Assembly: GCA_964445575.1 (NCBI GenBank)
Contig: CAYULB010000012.1
Location: 1-47,742, forward strand
Length of the DNA stretch: 47,742 nt
Origin: WJMT01 sp964445575
GTDB taxonomy: Bacteria; Acidobacteriota; Aminicenantia; Aminicenantales; Aminicenantaceae
Direction of reading: 5' to 3'
Position 1 is the stretch's first letter. Each line of letters opens with the position of its first letter. The notes beneath the pieces were generated by a model that searched no databases, had not been told where the DNA came from, and saw only the letters and a program-made list of their open reading frames with translations. Made by a program: the position numbers and the translations under genes. Below are positions 8,410 through 16,925 of this stretch, piece after piece.

Positions 8410-9054
8410 TCACTTCTTTTTTTTAAAAACAGGACGGATGATGTCAAGGAACTCTGCAAGTACCATGGCTGTGGCTCCCCATATTTTGTGGTCTTCAAAC
8501 TCATAGAAGGGAACTCTGACTTTTTTCCCGTTCAGTTCCCAGATTTCTTTTCTTAAATTTTTATCCTCAAGCAGGTGAAGAATAGGGATTTCTATGACCT
8601 CAGCGACTTCCTTTATTCTGGGGAAATATTCAGGCCTTTGGTCTGATATCCCGACCGATGGGTATATGCAGTAATCACTGGGTGGAATATAAAGAGGGGT
8701 GAGTTGGCCCACTGTTTTTATTTTTGCAGGGTCTATTCCCAATTCTTCATGGGTCTCTCTTAAAGCAGTAGTGGAAGGGTTCTCTTCGGGTTCACACTGT
8801 CCTCCGGGAAAGGATATTTGGTTGGGATGATACTGTACCAGCTCTGTTCTGCGGGTTAATATCAGGTAGGACTGCTCTTTCCAGGGGAAAACAAGGATCA
8901 AGACCCCAGCTTTTTTGCATCTGTCTTTTATCTCTAAGTAGGTTTTATGCCCTGGCCTGGGGTCAATAACCATGGTCAATTGACTTTTAAAGCCTGGTTT
9001 TGGCGAGCTGACAGCTTTTTTAATTTGAGATACTTTTTTTCCCCAGTCCATCAT
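8410..9054 (-). CDS. Nudix hydrolase, CoA pyrophosphatase type
   Basis: The 214-residue protein has a complete Nudix box starting at G85 (GQCEPEE, then RETHEELGI). Immediately before it is LTRRTELVQYHPNQISFPGG, the signature that marks the CoA-pyrophosphatase branch (NudL/Nudt7, UPF0035) rather than general Nudix enzymes. Such enzymes split CoA or CoA esters into phosphopantetheine derivatives and 3',5'-ADP using divalent metal. Two ATG codons in a row begin the frame; the first is used. It follows the class IV aminotransferase-like gene by 17 bases on the same strand and its stop faces the metH/metF gene two bases away. Confidence 0.82.
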   Translation of the reverse strand: MMDWGKKVSQIKKAVSSPKPGFKSQLTMVIDPRPGHKTYLEIKDRCKKAGVLILVFPWKEQSYLILTRRTELVQYHPNQISFPGGQCEPEENPSTTALRETHEELGIDPAKIKTVGQLTPLYIPPSDYCIYPSVGISDQRPEYFPRIKEVAEVIEIPILHLLEDKNLRKEIWELNGKKVRVPFYEFEDHKIWGATAMVLAEFLDIIRPVFKKKK

Positions 9055-9071
9055 CTCTATTTTAGATTTAT

Positions 9072-10160
9072 TTAGAGAATATACTTATTTAGCTTAATTC
9101 CTTCGGGAATCTCAGCCTTCTGTTTATATATATTCCAATAATAGTTCCTGGCATCGCCCAGCATTTTGTAAAGTCTGTGGTTTTGGTCAGGCTTATGCAC
9201 GGCTATGGTTTGTCCTTTTTCATCCACTAAGGTCAGTCGGCTGCACCGGTTGAGTATTCCCGCAGTTCCAACACTGCAGATGGCAGCCAGTTTTTTGGAT
9301 TTGACTTTGTTTATCAGCTCCTGATAAAAAATGTGTTTTTCCTCAACCTGGGCTCCCATCTTTTTTAAGATTCTTGCTATGCCTTGGATGGTTACCGAAG
9401 GGAGGATGAGTTCATTCTCCGGGATTTTGATCACCTTGTTGTCATCCAGAGCAAACAAACAGCAGGAAGAATCCCATTCTGTAATCAGACGTTTTTCAAG
9501 AGGCTGGTCTGGCTTGTCGTCAAGGAACAGAGCGGATGCAGCCTTGGGGTCTATTTTTTTTGCTGCATCAATAGCCTTGACGCTCATTAAATAATTTATA
9601 CCTAACTTAAGACATCCTGTTTTGTTCGCGCCCACAGCCCGCACCAAGTTAGGGACAACCACTCCGTTAAAAGGCTCTCCTAAGTACCGGTCATACAGGC
9701 AGGCCACCGCTCTTATAGAAGGCTTCCCAGGAAAAGTGACCCCAATGGATTGTTCTTCATCCACGGTAAAAGGACGCAGGTATCCCTGGGCGCTTTTTTC
9801 TGCCATTTCTTCAAGGAACTTTTTCATGTCAGATTGTTTGAAATATTGATGAATAAAAATGTTTTCAAGTTCCTCGATTTTGGGCACCAATTTTTGTTGG
9901 GATTTACTGAGATTGAAAGAAATTCCCTGTTGAAAACGCTTGAGATTATCGTGCCAGTTTAAAAATATAATTTCAATCCGGCCTTTTTTGTTTTTTCGGC
10001 TGAAAAACCTGATCCCTTCAAATGCCAGGAATTGGCCGTAATGAATGGAACGGGATACAGCATAAACTTTGGCATTCTGCTCAATAATTTCAAATTCCTT
10101 TCCGTCAAGCAGATATCTCATCTGTTTGGAAGCCCATTTGACTCCTTCAAATCCAGCCAT
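9072..10160 (-). CDS. Class IV (branched-chain-type) PLP aminotransferase-like protein
   Basis: The 362-residue protein follows the branched-chain aminotransferase pattern but is divergent. The N-terminal part has SRSIHYGQFLAFEGIRFF (usual H-Y-G-x-x-x-F-E-G). The expected PLP lysine is K185 in LKLGINYL, and the conserved glutamate is E228 in TEWDSSCCLF. LILPSVTIQGIARI and SVGTAGILNRCSRL correspond to the usual LPGVTR and GTA blocks. Members of fold type IV transfer amino groups between branched-chain amino acids and 2-oxoglutarate. The divergence (for example LPSVT for LPGVT) leaves the substrate open. An N-terminal segment before HYGQ lacks the usual start of BCAT proteins. It is probably co-transcribed with the Nudix gene. 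Confidence 0.72.
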   Translation of the reverse strand: MAGFEGVKWASKQMRYLLDGKEFEIIEQNAKVYAVSRSIHYGQFLAFEGIRFFSRKNKKGRIEIIFLNWHDNLKRFQQGISFNLSKSQQKLVPKIEELENIFIHQYFKQSDMKKFLEEMAEKSAQGYLRPFTVDEEQSIGVTFPGKPSIRAVACLYDRYLGEPFNGVVVPNLVRAVGANKTGCLKLGINYLMSVKAIDAAKKIDPKAASALFLDDKPDQPLEKRLITEWDSSCCLFALDDNKVIKIPENELILPSVTIQGIARILKKMGAQVEEKHIFYQELINKVKSKKLAAICSVGTAGILNRCSRLTLVDEKGQTIAVHKPDQNHRLYKMLGDARNYYWNIYKQKAEIPEGIKLNKYIL

Positions 10161-10200
10161 TTCTTATCTCCTTGAAAAAGTTCTCTTCATAATACAATGT

Positions 10201-10229
10201 TTGACATTTTTTTTCTAATTAGATAAAAG
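10201..10229 (+). promoter_or_regulatory. Candidate promoter of the DUF6599/DUF362/NhaC genes
   Basis: A perfect TTGACA (10201-10206) is followed after 17 bases by TAAAAG (10224-10229), in the 100-base divergent gap before the DUF6599 gene. The predicted leader is about 25 bases. Confidence 0.45.
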
Positions 10230-10260
10230 GAGTTGCAAGAAAAACAAGGGAATTGTAATA

Positions 10261-11274
10261 ATGAGAAATGGTTTGCGTGGATGGTTTTTGGCTGTTTTTC
10301 TGATTTTATTTTTTCCCTTATCCCAAGGAGAGGGTAGAGACATGCAGTCAGATAAAATAAGCCTTCCGGACAACATAGATGGATGGAAGCTCCAGGGGCC
10401 TCCCAGACGTATTGACAAAACAAATATATTTGACTACATGAACGGGGCTGGTGAACTTTATATAAGTTATCATTTTGACTGCCTCTTGGTTTATGAATAC
10501 AAGAACAAAAGCGATAATGAAATTTTGGTAGAGCTTTATTATATGAGAGATTCTCGGGATTCTTTTGGGCTGCTGTCCCTTGACTGGGGTGGCGAGGCTG
10601 TGGATCTCAATCCTAATCATTTAAAAGAGTCTGAGAAATCCATTATCCCAACACAACAGGCACTTTATGGAGAAGGATTGATGAGGATTTGGGCGGATAA
10701 TCTATATGTGCGGATTTTGGCCTTCAGGGATACCCCGGGAGTCAAAGAGACTATCCTTCGGTTAGGAAAAATAATCACAAACAGCCGCAGCAGTCCACCT
10801 CCTCCAAAAATCCTGCAGATTATCAAACCTTTACAGGGTTCTTCTTGGACCTTAAATAAAGAGAGGACAGCTTATTTTTATTCTCATTTGGTTTTAAATT
10901 CACTGTATTATCTCAGTCATGAAAATATTTTAAATCTGGACCATTCCACAGAAGCGGTAATAGTCACTTTTGAAAAACCACAGAAAGACTCCCAGTCTTC
11001 ATCCGCAAGACTTTTTGTCATCAAATATCCGGATTTCAGAAGAGCAGAAACAGCTTTAAGAGATTTTTTCAAAATTTACCTTCCGGAACAAGGAAGGAAA
11101 GTAAAGATAATAAAAAGCAAGGAAAGTCAGGAATTTTTTAATATTGAAGACGGATGGATGGGGTATAAGCTGCTCAACCAGAGTCTGGCATTGGTCTTTG
11201 AATGTCCAGATAAGGAGTCTGCGCAGGAGATCTTGGCCCAGGCTAAATTAGATAAAATTCAGAAGGAGGATTGA
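10261..11274 (+). CDS. Exported DUF6599-like protein, function unknown
   Basis: The 337-residue protein begins with a signal peptide (basic start, hydrophobic WFLAVFLILFFPLSQGEG). The mature part contains TNIFDYMNGAGELYISYHF, YEYKNKSDNEILVELYYM and DSRDSFGLLSL, which I associate with the DUF6599 family of secreted proteins in Acidobacteriota and relatives; this is recognition from memory. No catalytic motif is evident. The stop TGA directly abuts the ATG of the next gene, a Tat-exported DUF362 protein, so the two are translationally linked and probably work on the same process. Confidence 0.65.
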   Translation: MRNGLRGWFLAVFLILFFPLSQGEGRDMQSDKISLPDNIDGWKLQGPPRRIDKTNIFDYMNGAGELYISYHFDCLLVYEYKNKSDNEILVELYYMRDSRDSFGLLSLDWGGEAVDLNPNHLKESEKSIIPTQQALYGEGLMRIWADNLYVRILAFRDTPGVKETILRLGKIITNSRSSPPPPKILQIIKPLQGSSWTLNKERTAYFYSHLVLNSLYYLSHENILNLDHSTEAVIVTFEKPQKDSQSSSARLFVIKYPDFRRAETALRDFFKIYLPEQGRKVKIIKSKESQEFFNIEDGWMGYKLLNQSLALVFECPDKESAQEILAQAKLDKIQKED

Positions 11275-12159
11275 ATGAAAAATAAAAACATTACAGTCAC
11301 AAGAAGGGATTTCATCCGGGGAAGTGTGGGGGCAACACTTGGACTTTCTCTTCTTGGTCCCCAATGGCTTAGAGGTTCTGGACAAAAAAATGCCCGGAGT
11401 TCAGTGGTCATTGTCAGGGATCAGAATGTTATGGACTCGGCATTGAATGTGGATAAAAACATTCTGGGAAAGATGCTTGAACAAACCTTGACCAAAGTAA
11501 CGGGTAAGGATAATGTGAAAGAAGCCTGGCTCGAGCTGGTCAGTCCAGAAGATATCATTGGTTTGGTGCCCACTCCCCTTATGAATCCTACCCATGACGA
11601 GTTGATTGAAGTGGTGAAGGATTCCTTGGTTTCAGCTGGGGTCCCGGCAGAAAACATTCGAAATGCTCAGGGGAGGTCAGTGGATCTCGAACCCATTACA
11701 GCCCTTATTTCACTCCCGGGACTTAAAGCCCACTGGCTGACTGGGATCGGTACCGTTATAAAAAATTATATTCTTTATTCCGGTTCTCCGCGGAATTATC
11801 ATTATCAGGACAGCACTAAACTGGGAGAAATCTGGCGCCTTCCTCAGGTCAAGGGCAAAACCAAATTGATTCTCGTGGATGCGCTGCACCCGGTGTGCGA
11901 TAAAGGTCCTCAGGTGGATCCAAGGTACCGGTGGGCTTACAATGGATTGATTGCAGGGACTGACCCTGTGGCTGTGGAAGCTGTCTGCCTGAAGGTCATC
12001 CTAGCAAAGAGAGATGAGATAAGGGGAGAACCCTGGCCTCTTTCTCCTCCTCCTATTTGTGTGGAAGCAGCGGACAAGGCCTACAAGCTGGGAACCAGCG
12101 ATCTCAATAATATTGATATTCATACCATTGGTTGGACTGAGGATCTATTGATTCAATAA
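11275..12159 (+). CDS. Tat-exported DUF362 domain protein
   Basis: The 294-residue protein starts with a twin-arginine signal (TRRDFIRGS, arginines 10-11, then a hydrophobic stretch). The body has the DUF362 pattern: a repeated-substrate-like N-terminal domain and a C-terminal GTDPVAVEAVCLKVI segment near residue 235. Many DUF362 proteins carry ferredoxin-type cysteine clusters; none is visible here, so a redox role is not supported by sequence. It starts immediately at the stop of the DUF6599 gene and is followed after 19 bases by an NhaC-type antiporter gene. Confidence 0.72.
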   Translation: MKNKNITVTRRDFIRGSVGATLGLSLLGPQWLRGSGQKNARSSVVIVRDQNVMDSALNVDKNILGKMLEQTLTKVTGKDNVKEAWLELVSPEDIIGLVPTPLMNPTHDELIEVVKDSLVSAGVPAENIRNAQGRSVDLEPITALISLPGLKAHWLTGIGTVIKNYILYSGSPRNYHYQDSTKLGEIWRLPQVKGKTKLILVDALHPVCDKGPQVDPRYRWAYNGLIAGTDPVAVEAVCLKVILAKRDEIRGEPWPLSPPPICVEAADKAYKLGTSDLNNIDIHTIGWTEDLLIQ

Positions 12160-12178
12160 CTGGAGTCTCTCTGAATAT

Positions 12179-13603
12179 TTGAAAATGACCGAAACAGTGG
12201 GGTGGGTTTCCGTTCTTCCTCCTTTACTGGCGATATTTCTGGCCATTAAAACCAAGCAGGTGTACTTATCCCTGACATTGGGTATTTGGCTTGGGTGGAC
12301 TTTAGCTAACCACTGGAATCCATGGATTGGGGCAGTCAAGACAGTTGATTCTATCATTCATGTTTTTTCCAATGCGGATAACACCAGGGTCATTCTTTTT
12401 AGCTGTATGATAGGCGCGATTATCACATTCACCCAATATTCTGGAGGGATGAAAGGGTTTGTCAGCTGGGTGGTGGGAAAAGGCATTGTCAAAAAGAGAA
12501 AATCTGCGGGTTTATTAGCCTGGTTTTTGGGGGTAGTTATTTTTATAGAATCGAGCATTTGCATTCTTGTTTCTGGTGCAGTCACCCGGCCCTTATTTGA
12601 TAAATTAAAGATATCCAGAGAGAAGCTGAGCTATATTCTGGATTCCACTTCAGCCCCAAAATGTGTTCTGATTCCCATGAATGCTTGGGGAGCCTTTGTG
12701 TTGGGTCTTCTGGCCCGTCAGGGTGTAGAGAATCCTGTAAAAATTTTTGTCTCCTCTATTCCTTTAAATTTTTACGCCATCCTGGCATTGATGATTGTTT
12801 TGTTCACAGTAATCACAGGAATTGATATCGGCCCCATGAAAAAGGCTGAAAAAAGGGTGAGAGAAGAAGGCAAGCTGCTGCGTGATGATGCAGAACCTTT
12901 GGTATCAGAGGATGTGGTGATGATGAAGGAAAAACCAGGTATCCCCCACAGGCCTGTGAACATGCTCATTCCTGTAGGAGTGATGATATTCATGATGCCT
13001 TTAGTCCTTTTTATTTCAGGAAAAGGCAACCTTATGGAGGGTTCTGGGTCTCTGGCAGTGCTGTGGTCTGTTCTAGGTGGACTTGCTGCAGCCGCTATTG
13101 CCTACAGAATACAGAGAATTATGAATCTAAAAGAGATCACAGACACTTTTATGAAAGGAGTGGGAGGATTGATACCCCTGGCTGTTCTGATGATGCTTGC
13201 CTTTGCCATCGGAGATATCTGTGATGTTTTGGGAACCGGACCCTATCTAGCTCAAATAGTGAAATCCACTCTTCCTTCGGGAGCGGTTCCCGCTGTTATT
13301 TTTTTAACCTCAGCGCTGATTGCTTTTTCAACAGGAACTTCATGGGGAACTTTTGCCATAATGATGCCGATTGGAATTCCCATGGTTCATTTGATAGGAC
13401 TGAATCCTGCTCTGGTCACGGCTGCGGTTTTAGGCGGCGGAGTGTTTGGGGACCACTGCTCTCCTATATCTGACACCACTATCATTTCTTCTATGGCATC
13501 GGCTGCTGACCACATAGATCACGTCAGAACTCAGCTTCCCTATGCGCTCATAGCCGGAGGCGGAGCAGTGCTTCTTTTTCTGATATTCGGGACTTTTTTT
13601 TAA
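12179..13603 (+). CDS. NhaC-family Na+/H+ antiporter-like membrane transporter
   Basis: A 474-residue multi-helix membrane protein. The C-terminal signature GGGVFGDHCSPISDTT followed by DHIDHVRTQLPYAL is typical of the NhaC family, as are the repeated helical halves and FSTGTSWGTFAIMMPI. Family members exchange Na+ for H+ or, in some branches, organic acids, so the substrate is uncertain. The frame opens with TTG at 12179, 13 bases behind a TGGAG site; an ATG two codons later (12185) is the alternative. The TAA stop shares bases with the stop of the convergent recA gene. Confidence 0.82.
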   Translation: MKMTETVGWVSVLPPLLAIFLAIKTKQVYLSLTLGIWLGWTLANHWNPWIGAVKTVDSIIHVFSNADNTRVILFSCMIGAIITFTQYSGGMKGFVSWVVGKGIVKKRKSAGLLAWFLGVVIFIESSICILVSGAVTRPLFDKLKISREKLSYILDSTSAPKCVLIPMNAWGAFVLGLLARQGVENPVKIFVSSIPLNFYAILALMIVLFTVITGIDIGPMKKAEKRVREEGKLLRDDAEPLVSEDVVMMKEKPGIPHRPVNMLIPVGVMIFMMPLVLFISGKGNLMEGSGSLAVLWSVLGGLAAAAIAYRIQRIMNLKEITDTFMKGVGGLIPLAVLMMLAFAIGDICDVLGTGPYLAQIVKSTLPSGAVPAVIFLTSALIAFSTGTSWGTFAIMMPIGIPMVHLIGLNPALVTAAVLGGGVFGDHCSPISDTTIISSMASAADHIDHVRTQLPYALIAGGGAVLLFLIFGTFF

Positions 13604-14661
13604 GATTTTTCCTGCTCTGACTGAGTCTCCTTGGGGCTGGATGGTTCGGCTTTGATAAGCCCGACCTTTTTTCTTATGATTTTGTCGATTTCATCTGCCA
13701 GCTCTTTTTTTTCTTTGAGAAGACTTTTGACATTTTCTTTTCCCTGGCCTAACCTTTCGTCTTTGTAAGAATACCAGGTTCCTGATTTTTCAATAATGCC
13801 CGTTTCCACACCGCAGTCGATGAGGTCAGCTTCTCGGGAGATTCCCTCTCCATATATGATTTCAAATTGAGCTTTTTTAAACGGAGGAGCCATCTTGTTT
13901 TTAACTATCTTGACTCTTACTCTGTTTCCTAAAACATTATCCCCTTCTTTTAATGAAGCGATCCTTCTTATTTCAATGCGGAGAGAGGAGTAAAATTTAA
14001 GCGCTCTGCCTCCGCTGGTGGTTTCAGGGTTTCCCAAAAAGAAACCGATTTTTTCTCTTATTTGATTTATAAATATAAAGCATGTTTTTGAGCGGCTCAC
14101 AATAGCGGTTAATTTACGAAGGGCCTGGGACATGAGACGAGCCTGAAGTCCTACATGGGTATCTCCCATTTCTCCTTCCAGTTCAGCTTTTGGAACAAGA
14201 GCCGCTACAGAATCCACCACAATCACATCTACGGCTCCACTTCTGACCAGGACTTCGGCAATCTCCAGAGCCTGCTCACCATAATCTGGTTGAGATATCA
14301 GCAGATTGTCGATATCAACACCTATACTGGCAGCATACTTAGGGTCTAATGCGTGTTCTGCATCAATGAATGCAGCCTGTCCTCCCTGTTTCTGAGCTTC
14401 AGCAATGACATGAATGCCCAATGTGGTTTTCCCTGTAGCCTCAGGCCCGAATATTTCGACCACTCTTCCCCGTGGAAAACCCCTGATTCCCAGAGCTAGG
14501 TCAAAAGCAATGGAACCTGTTGGGATGGAGGGTACTTTAACAGCAGCATCCTTCTGCCCCATTTTCATGATGGCTCCTTTTCCAAATTGCTTTTCTATTT
14601 GGGAAAGAGCTGCGTCGATTGCTTTTTCTCTTGCGTCGCTGTTTTTTTGCTGTTGATTCAT
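13600..14661 (-). CDS. recA: RecA recombinase
   Basis: The 353-residue protein has the RecA core over its full length. The Walker A motif is GPEATGKT (residues 72-79); the usual bacterial motif is GPESSGKT, so the two serines are replaced by Ala-Thr. Other landmarks are FINQIREKIG (loop 1), GNPETTSGGRALKFYSS (loop 2) and a charged C-terminal tail. It promotes ATP-dependent strand exchange and LexA cleavage in bacteria that have an SOS response. The start is preceded by AGGAGA. A near-palindrome lies about 30 bases upstream (14692-14704). The stop overlaps that of the convergent nhaC-like gene by four bases. Confidence 0.97.
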   Translation of the reverse strand: MNQQQKNSDAREKAIDAALSQIEKQFGKGAIMKMGQKDAAVKVPSIPTGSIAFDLALGIRGFPRGRVVEIFGPEATGKTTLGIHVIAEAQKQGGQAAFIDAEHALDPKYAASIGVDIDNLLISQPDYGEQALEIAEVLVRSGAVDVIVVDSVAALVPKAELEGEMGDTHVGLQARLMSQALRKLTAIVSRSKTCFIFINQIREKIGFFLGNPETTSGGRALKFYSSLRIEIRRIASLKEGDNVLGNRVRVKIVKNKMAPPFKKAQFEIIYGEGISREADLIDCGVETGIIEKSGTWYSYKDERLGQGKENVKSLLKEKKELADEIDKIIRKKVGLIKAEPSSPKETQSEQEKS

Positions 14662-14691
14662 TTCTTTCTCCTAGATATTTCTATGTATATA

Positions 14692-14704
14692 AAGTACCGT
14701 TCTT
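14692..14704 (-). promoter_or_regulatory. Near-palindromic site upstream of recA, possible SOS operator
   Basis: AAGAACGGTACTT (minus strand) is a 13-base imperfect palindrome: AAGAAC and GTACTT differ from perfect symmetry at one pair. It directly precedes a TATATA -10-like sequence and lies about 30 bases before the recA start, where a LexA operator would be expected. It resembles but does not match the GAAC-N4-GTTC type box. Confidence 0.3.
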
Positions 14705-14753
14705 GAAATAATGTGCCACTCAAAATCAGCCAGCAGCAATCAGTCTTGAAAGT

Positions 14754-15605
14754 CTATTTGGAATAGTCGTAAAATCCTCTGCCGGTCTTTCTTCCCAAAT
14801 ATCCTGCGTCCACCATTTTTTTCAACAGGGGACAGGGCCTGTATTTGGGGTCTTTAAATCCTTCATACAGGACTTCTATGATATTAAGGCATACATCCAA
14901 TCCGATAAGGTCAGCCAGGGTTAAAGGGCCCATAGGGTGATTCATCCCCAATTTCATGACCTGGTCTATGGCTTCCTTGGTGCCCACGCCTTCCATCAAT
15001 GCATAAACCGCTTCATTTATCATAGGCATGAGAATCCGGTTGGCAATAAATCCGGGATAATCGTTAGATTCTACAGGAGTTTTTCCCATTTGTTCGGCTA
15101 ATGATTTAACCTGGTCAAATGTTTCTTGGCTGGTGCCCATGCCTTTTATCAGTTCCACCAGAACCATTAATGGGACAGGATTCATAAAATGCATTCCCAT
15201 GAATTTATGAGGCCTGCCGGTCAGCGCACCCAGTTTTGTGATGGAAATGGAGGAGGTGTTGGATGTTATGATGACTTCCTGGGGAAGGAGTTTATCAAGC
15301 TTTACCAAAACTTCCTTTTTCACATCGAAATTTTCAAAAACAGCTTCAATGATAAAGTCAGCTTCTTTTAGATCTTCGAGAGAAGTGGTGACTTGTATCC
15401 TTGATTTTATTTGCTCTTTATCTTCTTTGAGTCTGCCCTTATCTTGAAATTTGGTTAGGCTTTTATCAATTCTTTTAAGGGAAAACTGAAGAAGGTCTTC
15501 TTTGATGTCATTGAGTATCACATCAAATCCAGAAGCGGCTGCTGTCTGGGCTATTCCTGTTCCCATTGTTCCGGCTCCAGCCACGCCTATTTTTTTTATT
15601 TTCAT
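14754..15605 (-). CDS. 3-hydroxybutyryl-CoA / 3-hydroxyacyl-CoA dehydrogenase
   Basis: The start is placed at 15605 because AAGGAGG lies just upstream and the resulting protein begins MKIKKIGVAGAGTMG; the frame extends further but without homology. The 283-residue chain has the NAD-binding GxGxxG (G10, G12, G15) and the family's HFMNPVPLM motif, and ends with the C-terminal helical domain (LGMNHPMGPLTLADLIGLD, YLGRKTGRGFYDY). It oxidises or reduces 3-hydroxyacyl-CoA at the 3 position. It follows the thiolase gene by 23 bases. Together they interconvert acetyl-CoA and 3-hydroxybutyryl-CoA, as in butyrate formation or fatty-acid oxidation; no crotonase gene is adjacent. Confidence 0.93.
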   Translation of the reverse strand: MKIKKIGVAGAGTMGTGIAQTAAASGFDVILNDIKEDLLQFSLKRIDKSLTKFQDKGRLKEDKEQIKSRIQVTTSLEDLKEADFIIEAVFENFDVKKEVLVKLDKLLPQEVIITSNTSSISITKLGALTGRPHKFMGMHFMNPVPLMVLVELIKGMGTSQETFDQVKSLAEQMGKTPVESNDYPGFIANRILMPMINEAVYALMEGVGTKEAIDQVMKLGMNHPMGPLTLADLIGLDVCLNIIEVLYEGFKDPKYRPCPLLKKMVDAGYLGRKTGRGFYDYSK

Positions 15606-15628
15606 GGATTCCTCCTTTTTTATGCTGT

Positions 15629-16819
15629 TTATACCATTTCCACGGCCATAGCCACGGCATCTCCTCCGCCGAGACAAAGGGAGGCGACTCCTTTTTTAAG
15701 GCCTCGGTGTCTGAGAGCATAGATCAGGGTGGTAAGGATCCTTGCCCCTGTGGCTCCTATGGGATGCCCCAGGGCTACCGCACCTCCATGGACATTGACT
15801 TTTTCTCTATCCAGGTCCATCTCTTTCAGTAAGACTACTAACTGGGAAGAGAAGGCTTCGTTAATCTCAAACAAATCCACATCACTGATTTTCCAACCCA
15901 AGTTATTCAAGAGATTCTCTATGGCTCCTTTGGGTGCGTACATGACCATGTGCGGTTCCAGTGCATTGGAGGTCATTCCCACGATTTTCGCCAGAGGCTT
16001 TAGATTTTTTTCTTTAACTGCCTCTTCTGAAGCAGTGACCAAGGCTGCTGCTCCATCGTTAAGAGTCGAGGCATTGCCTGCGGTTACGGTTCCATCCTTT
16101 TTAAAGACCGGCCGGAGCTTAGCAAGCTTTTCTTCTTTGGCATCTTTTCGGGGGCCTTGGTCAACTTCAAAAAGAATGGGGTCTCCTTTTCTCTGGGGTA
16201 CTTCAATCGGAACGATTTCTTCTTTAAAGTAACCTTTTTCAATGGCATGAACCGCTTTCTCTTGGCTGCTTACCGCATATCTGTCCTGCTCCTCTCTGGT
16301 AGCTCCGAACTTTTCAGCGATGATTTCGCCGGTTATTCCCATATGCTGGTCATCAAAAGCGCACCACAGCCCGTCATAAATCATAGAGTCCTTCAGTTTC
16401 AGGTCCCCCATTTTCTGCCCTTCTCTCACCTTCCACAGCAAATGAGGACTTTGACTCATGCTTTCCATACCGCCGGCTACCACGATTTCATTTTGTTCCA
16501 GCCAAATAGAATTTGCCGCCAGCCACACAGCTTTGAGGCCTGACCCACAAACTTTGTTTATGGCAAAAGAGTTGACAGTAGGGGGGATCCCTCCTTTCAT
16601 AGAAGCCTGTTTTGCCGGGGCTTGTCCTAATCCTCCAGAGACTACATTTCCCATAATCACTTCATCTACGTCTGATCCTTTAAGTTGAGCTCTTTTGAGG
16701 GCCTCTTTGATGGCAAATCCACCTAGGTCAGTCGCCTTAAAATTTTTTAAGGATCCTAAAAAGCTGGCTATGGGTGTCCGGGCAGCTCCCACAATATAAA
16801 CATCCCTCAATTCACACAT
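15629..16819 (-). CDS. Acetyl-CoA C-acetyltransferase (thiolase)
   Basis: The 396-residue protein is a full-length biosynthetic-type thiolase. The nucleophile is C91 (INKVCGSGLKAV), the catalytic His is H352 (ALGHPIGATG) and the second Cys is C382 (CLGGGDAVA; the usual sequence is C-x-G-G-G-x-G, so the second glycine region is slightly unusual). It condenses two acetyl-CoA to acetoacetyl-CoA or does the reverse. It is the first gene of a two-gene unit with the hydroxyacyl-CoA dehydrogenase. A plausible promoter lies at 16859-16887. Confidence 0.94.
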   Translation of the reverse strand: MCELRDVYIVGAARTPIASFLGSLKNFKATDLGGFAIKEALKRAQLKGSDVDEVIMGNVVSGGLGQAPAKQASMKGGIPPTVNSFAINKVCGSGLKAVWLAANSIWLEQNEIVVAGGMESMSQSPHLLWKVREGQKMGDLKLKDSMIYDGLWCAFDDQHMGITGEIIAEKFGATREEQDRYAVSSQEKAVHAIEKGYFKEEIVPIEVPQRKGDPILFEVDQGPRKDAKEEKLAKLRPVFKKDGTVTAGNASTLNDGAAALVTASEEAVKEKNLKPLAKIVGMTSNALEPHMVMYAPKGAIENLLNNLGWKISDVDLFEINEAFSSQLVVLLKEMDLDREKVNVHGGAVALGHPIGATGARILTTLIYALRHRGLKKGVASLCLGGGDAVAMAVEMV

Positions 16820-16858
16820 TTATTTTTCCTTTCGCATTTTATTTAAGAATTCTTCTTC

Positions 16859-16887
16859 CTTTTACCATAATTCATACTGACTGTAAA
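16859..16887 (-). promoter_or_regulatory. Candidate promoter of the thiolase/dehydrogenase unit
   Basis: Minus strand: TTTACA (16887-16882), 17-base spacer, TAAAAG (16864-16859), about 35 bases before the thiolase start. Confidence 0.35.
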
Positions 16888-16925
16888 CCCGTTTGAGGTG
16901 TTCTTCTGGAGATTTTAACATTTAT

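Noticed and set aside
15523..15720. Frame extension and overlapping frame upstream of the hydroxyacyl-CoA dehydrogenase start
   Set aside because: The strong AAGGAGG site and the family start at 15605 explain the gene; the upstream part is thiolase coding sequence in another frame.
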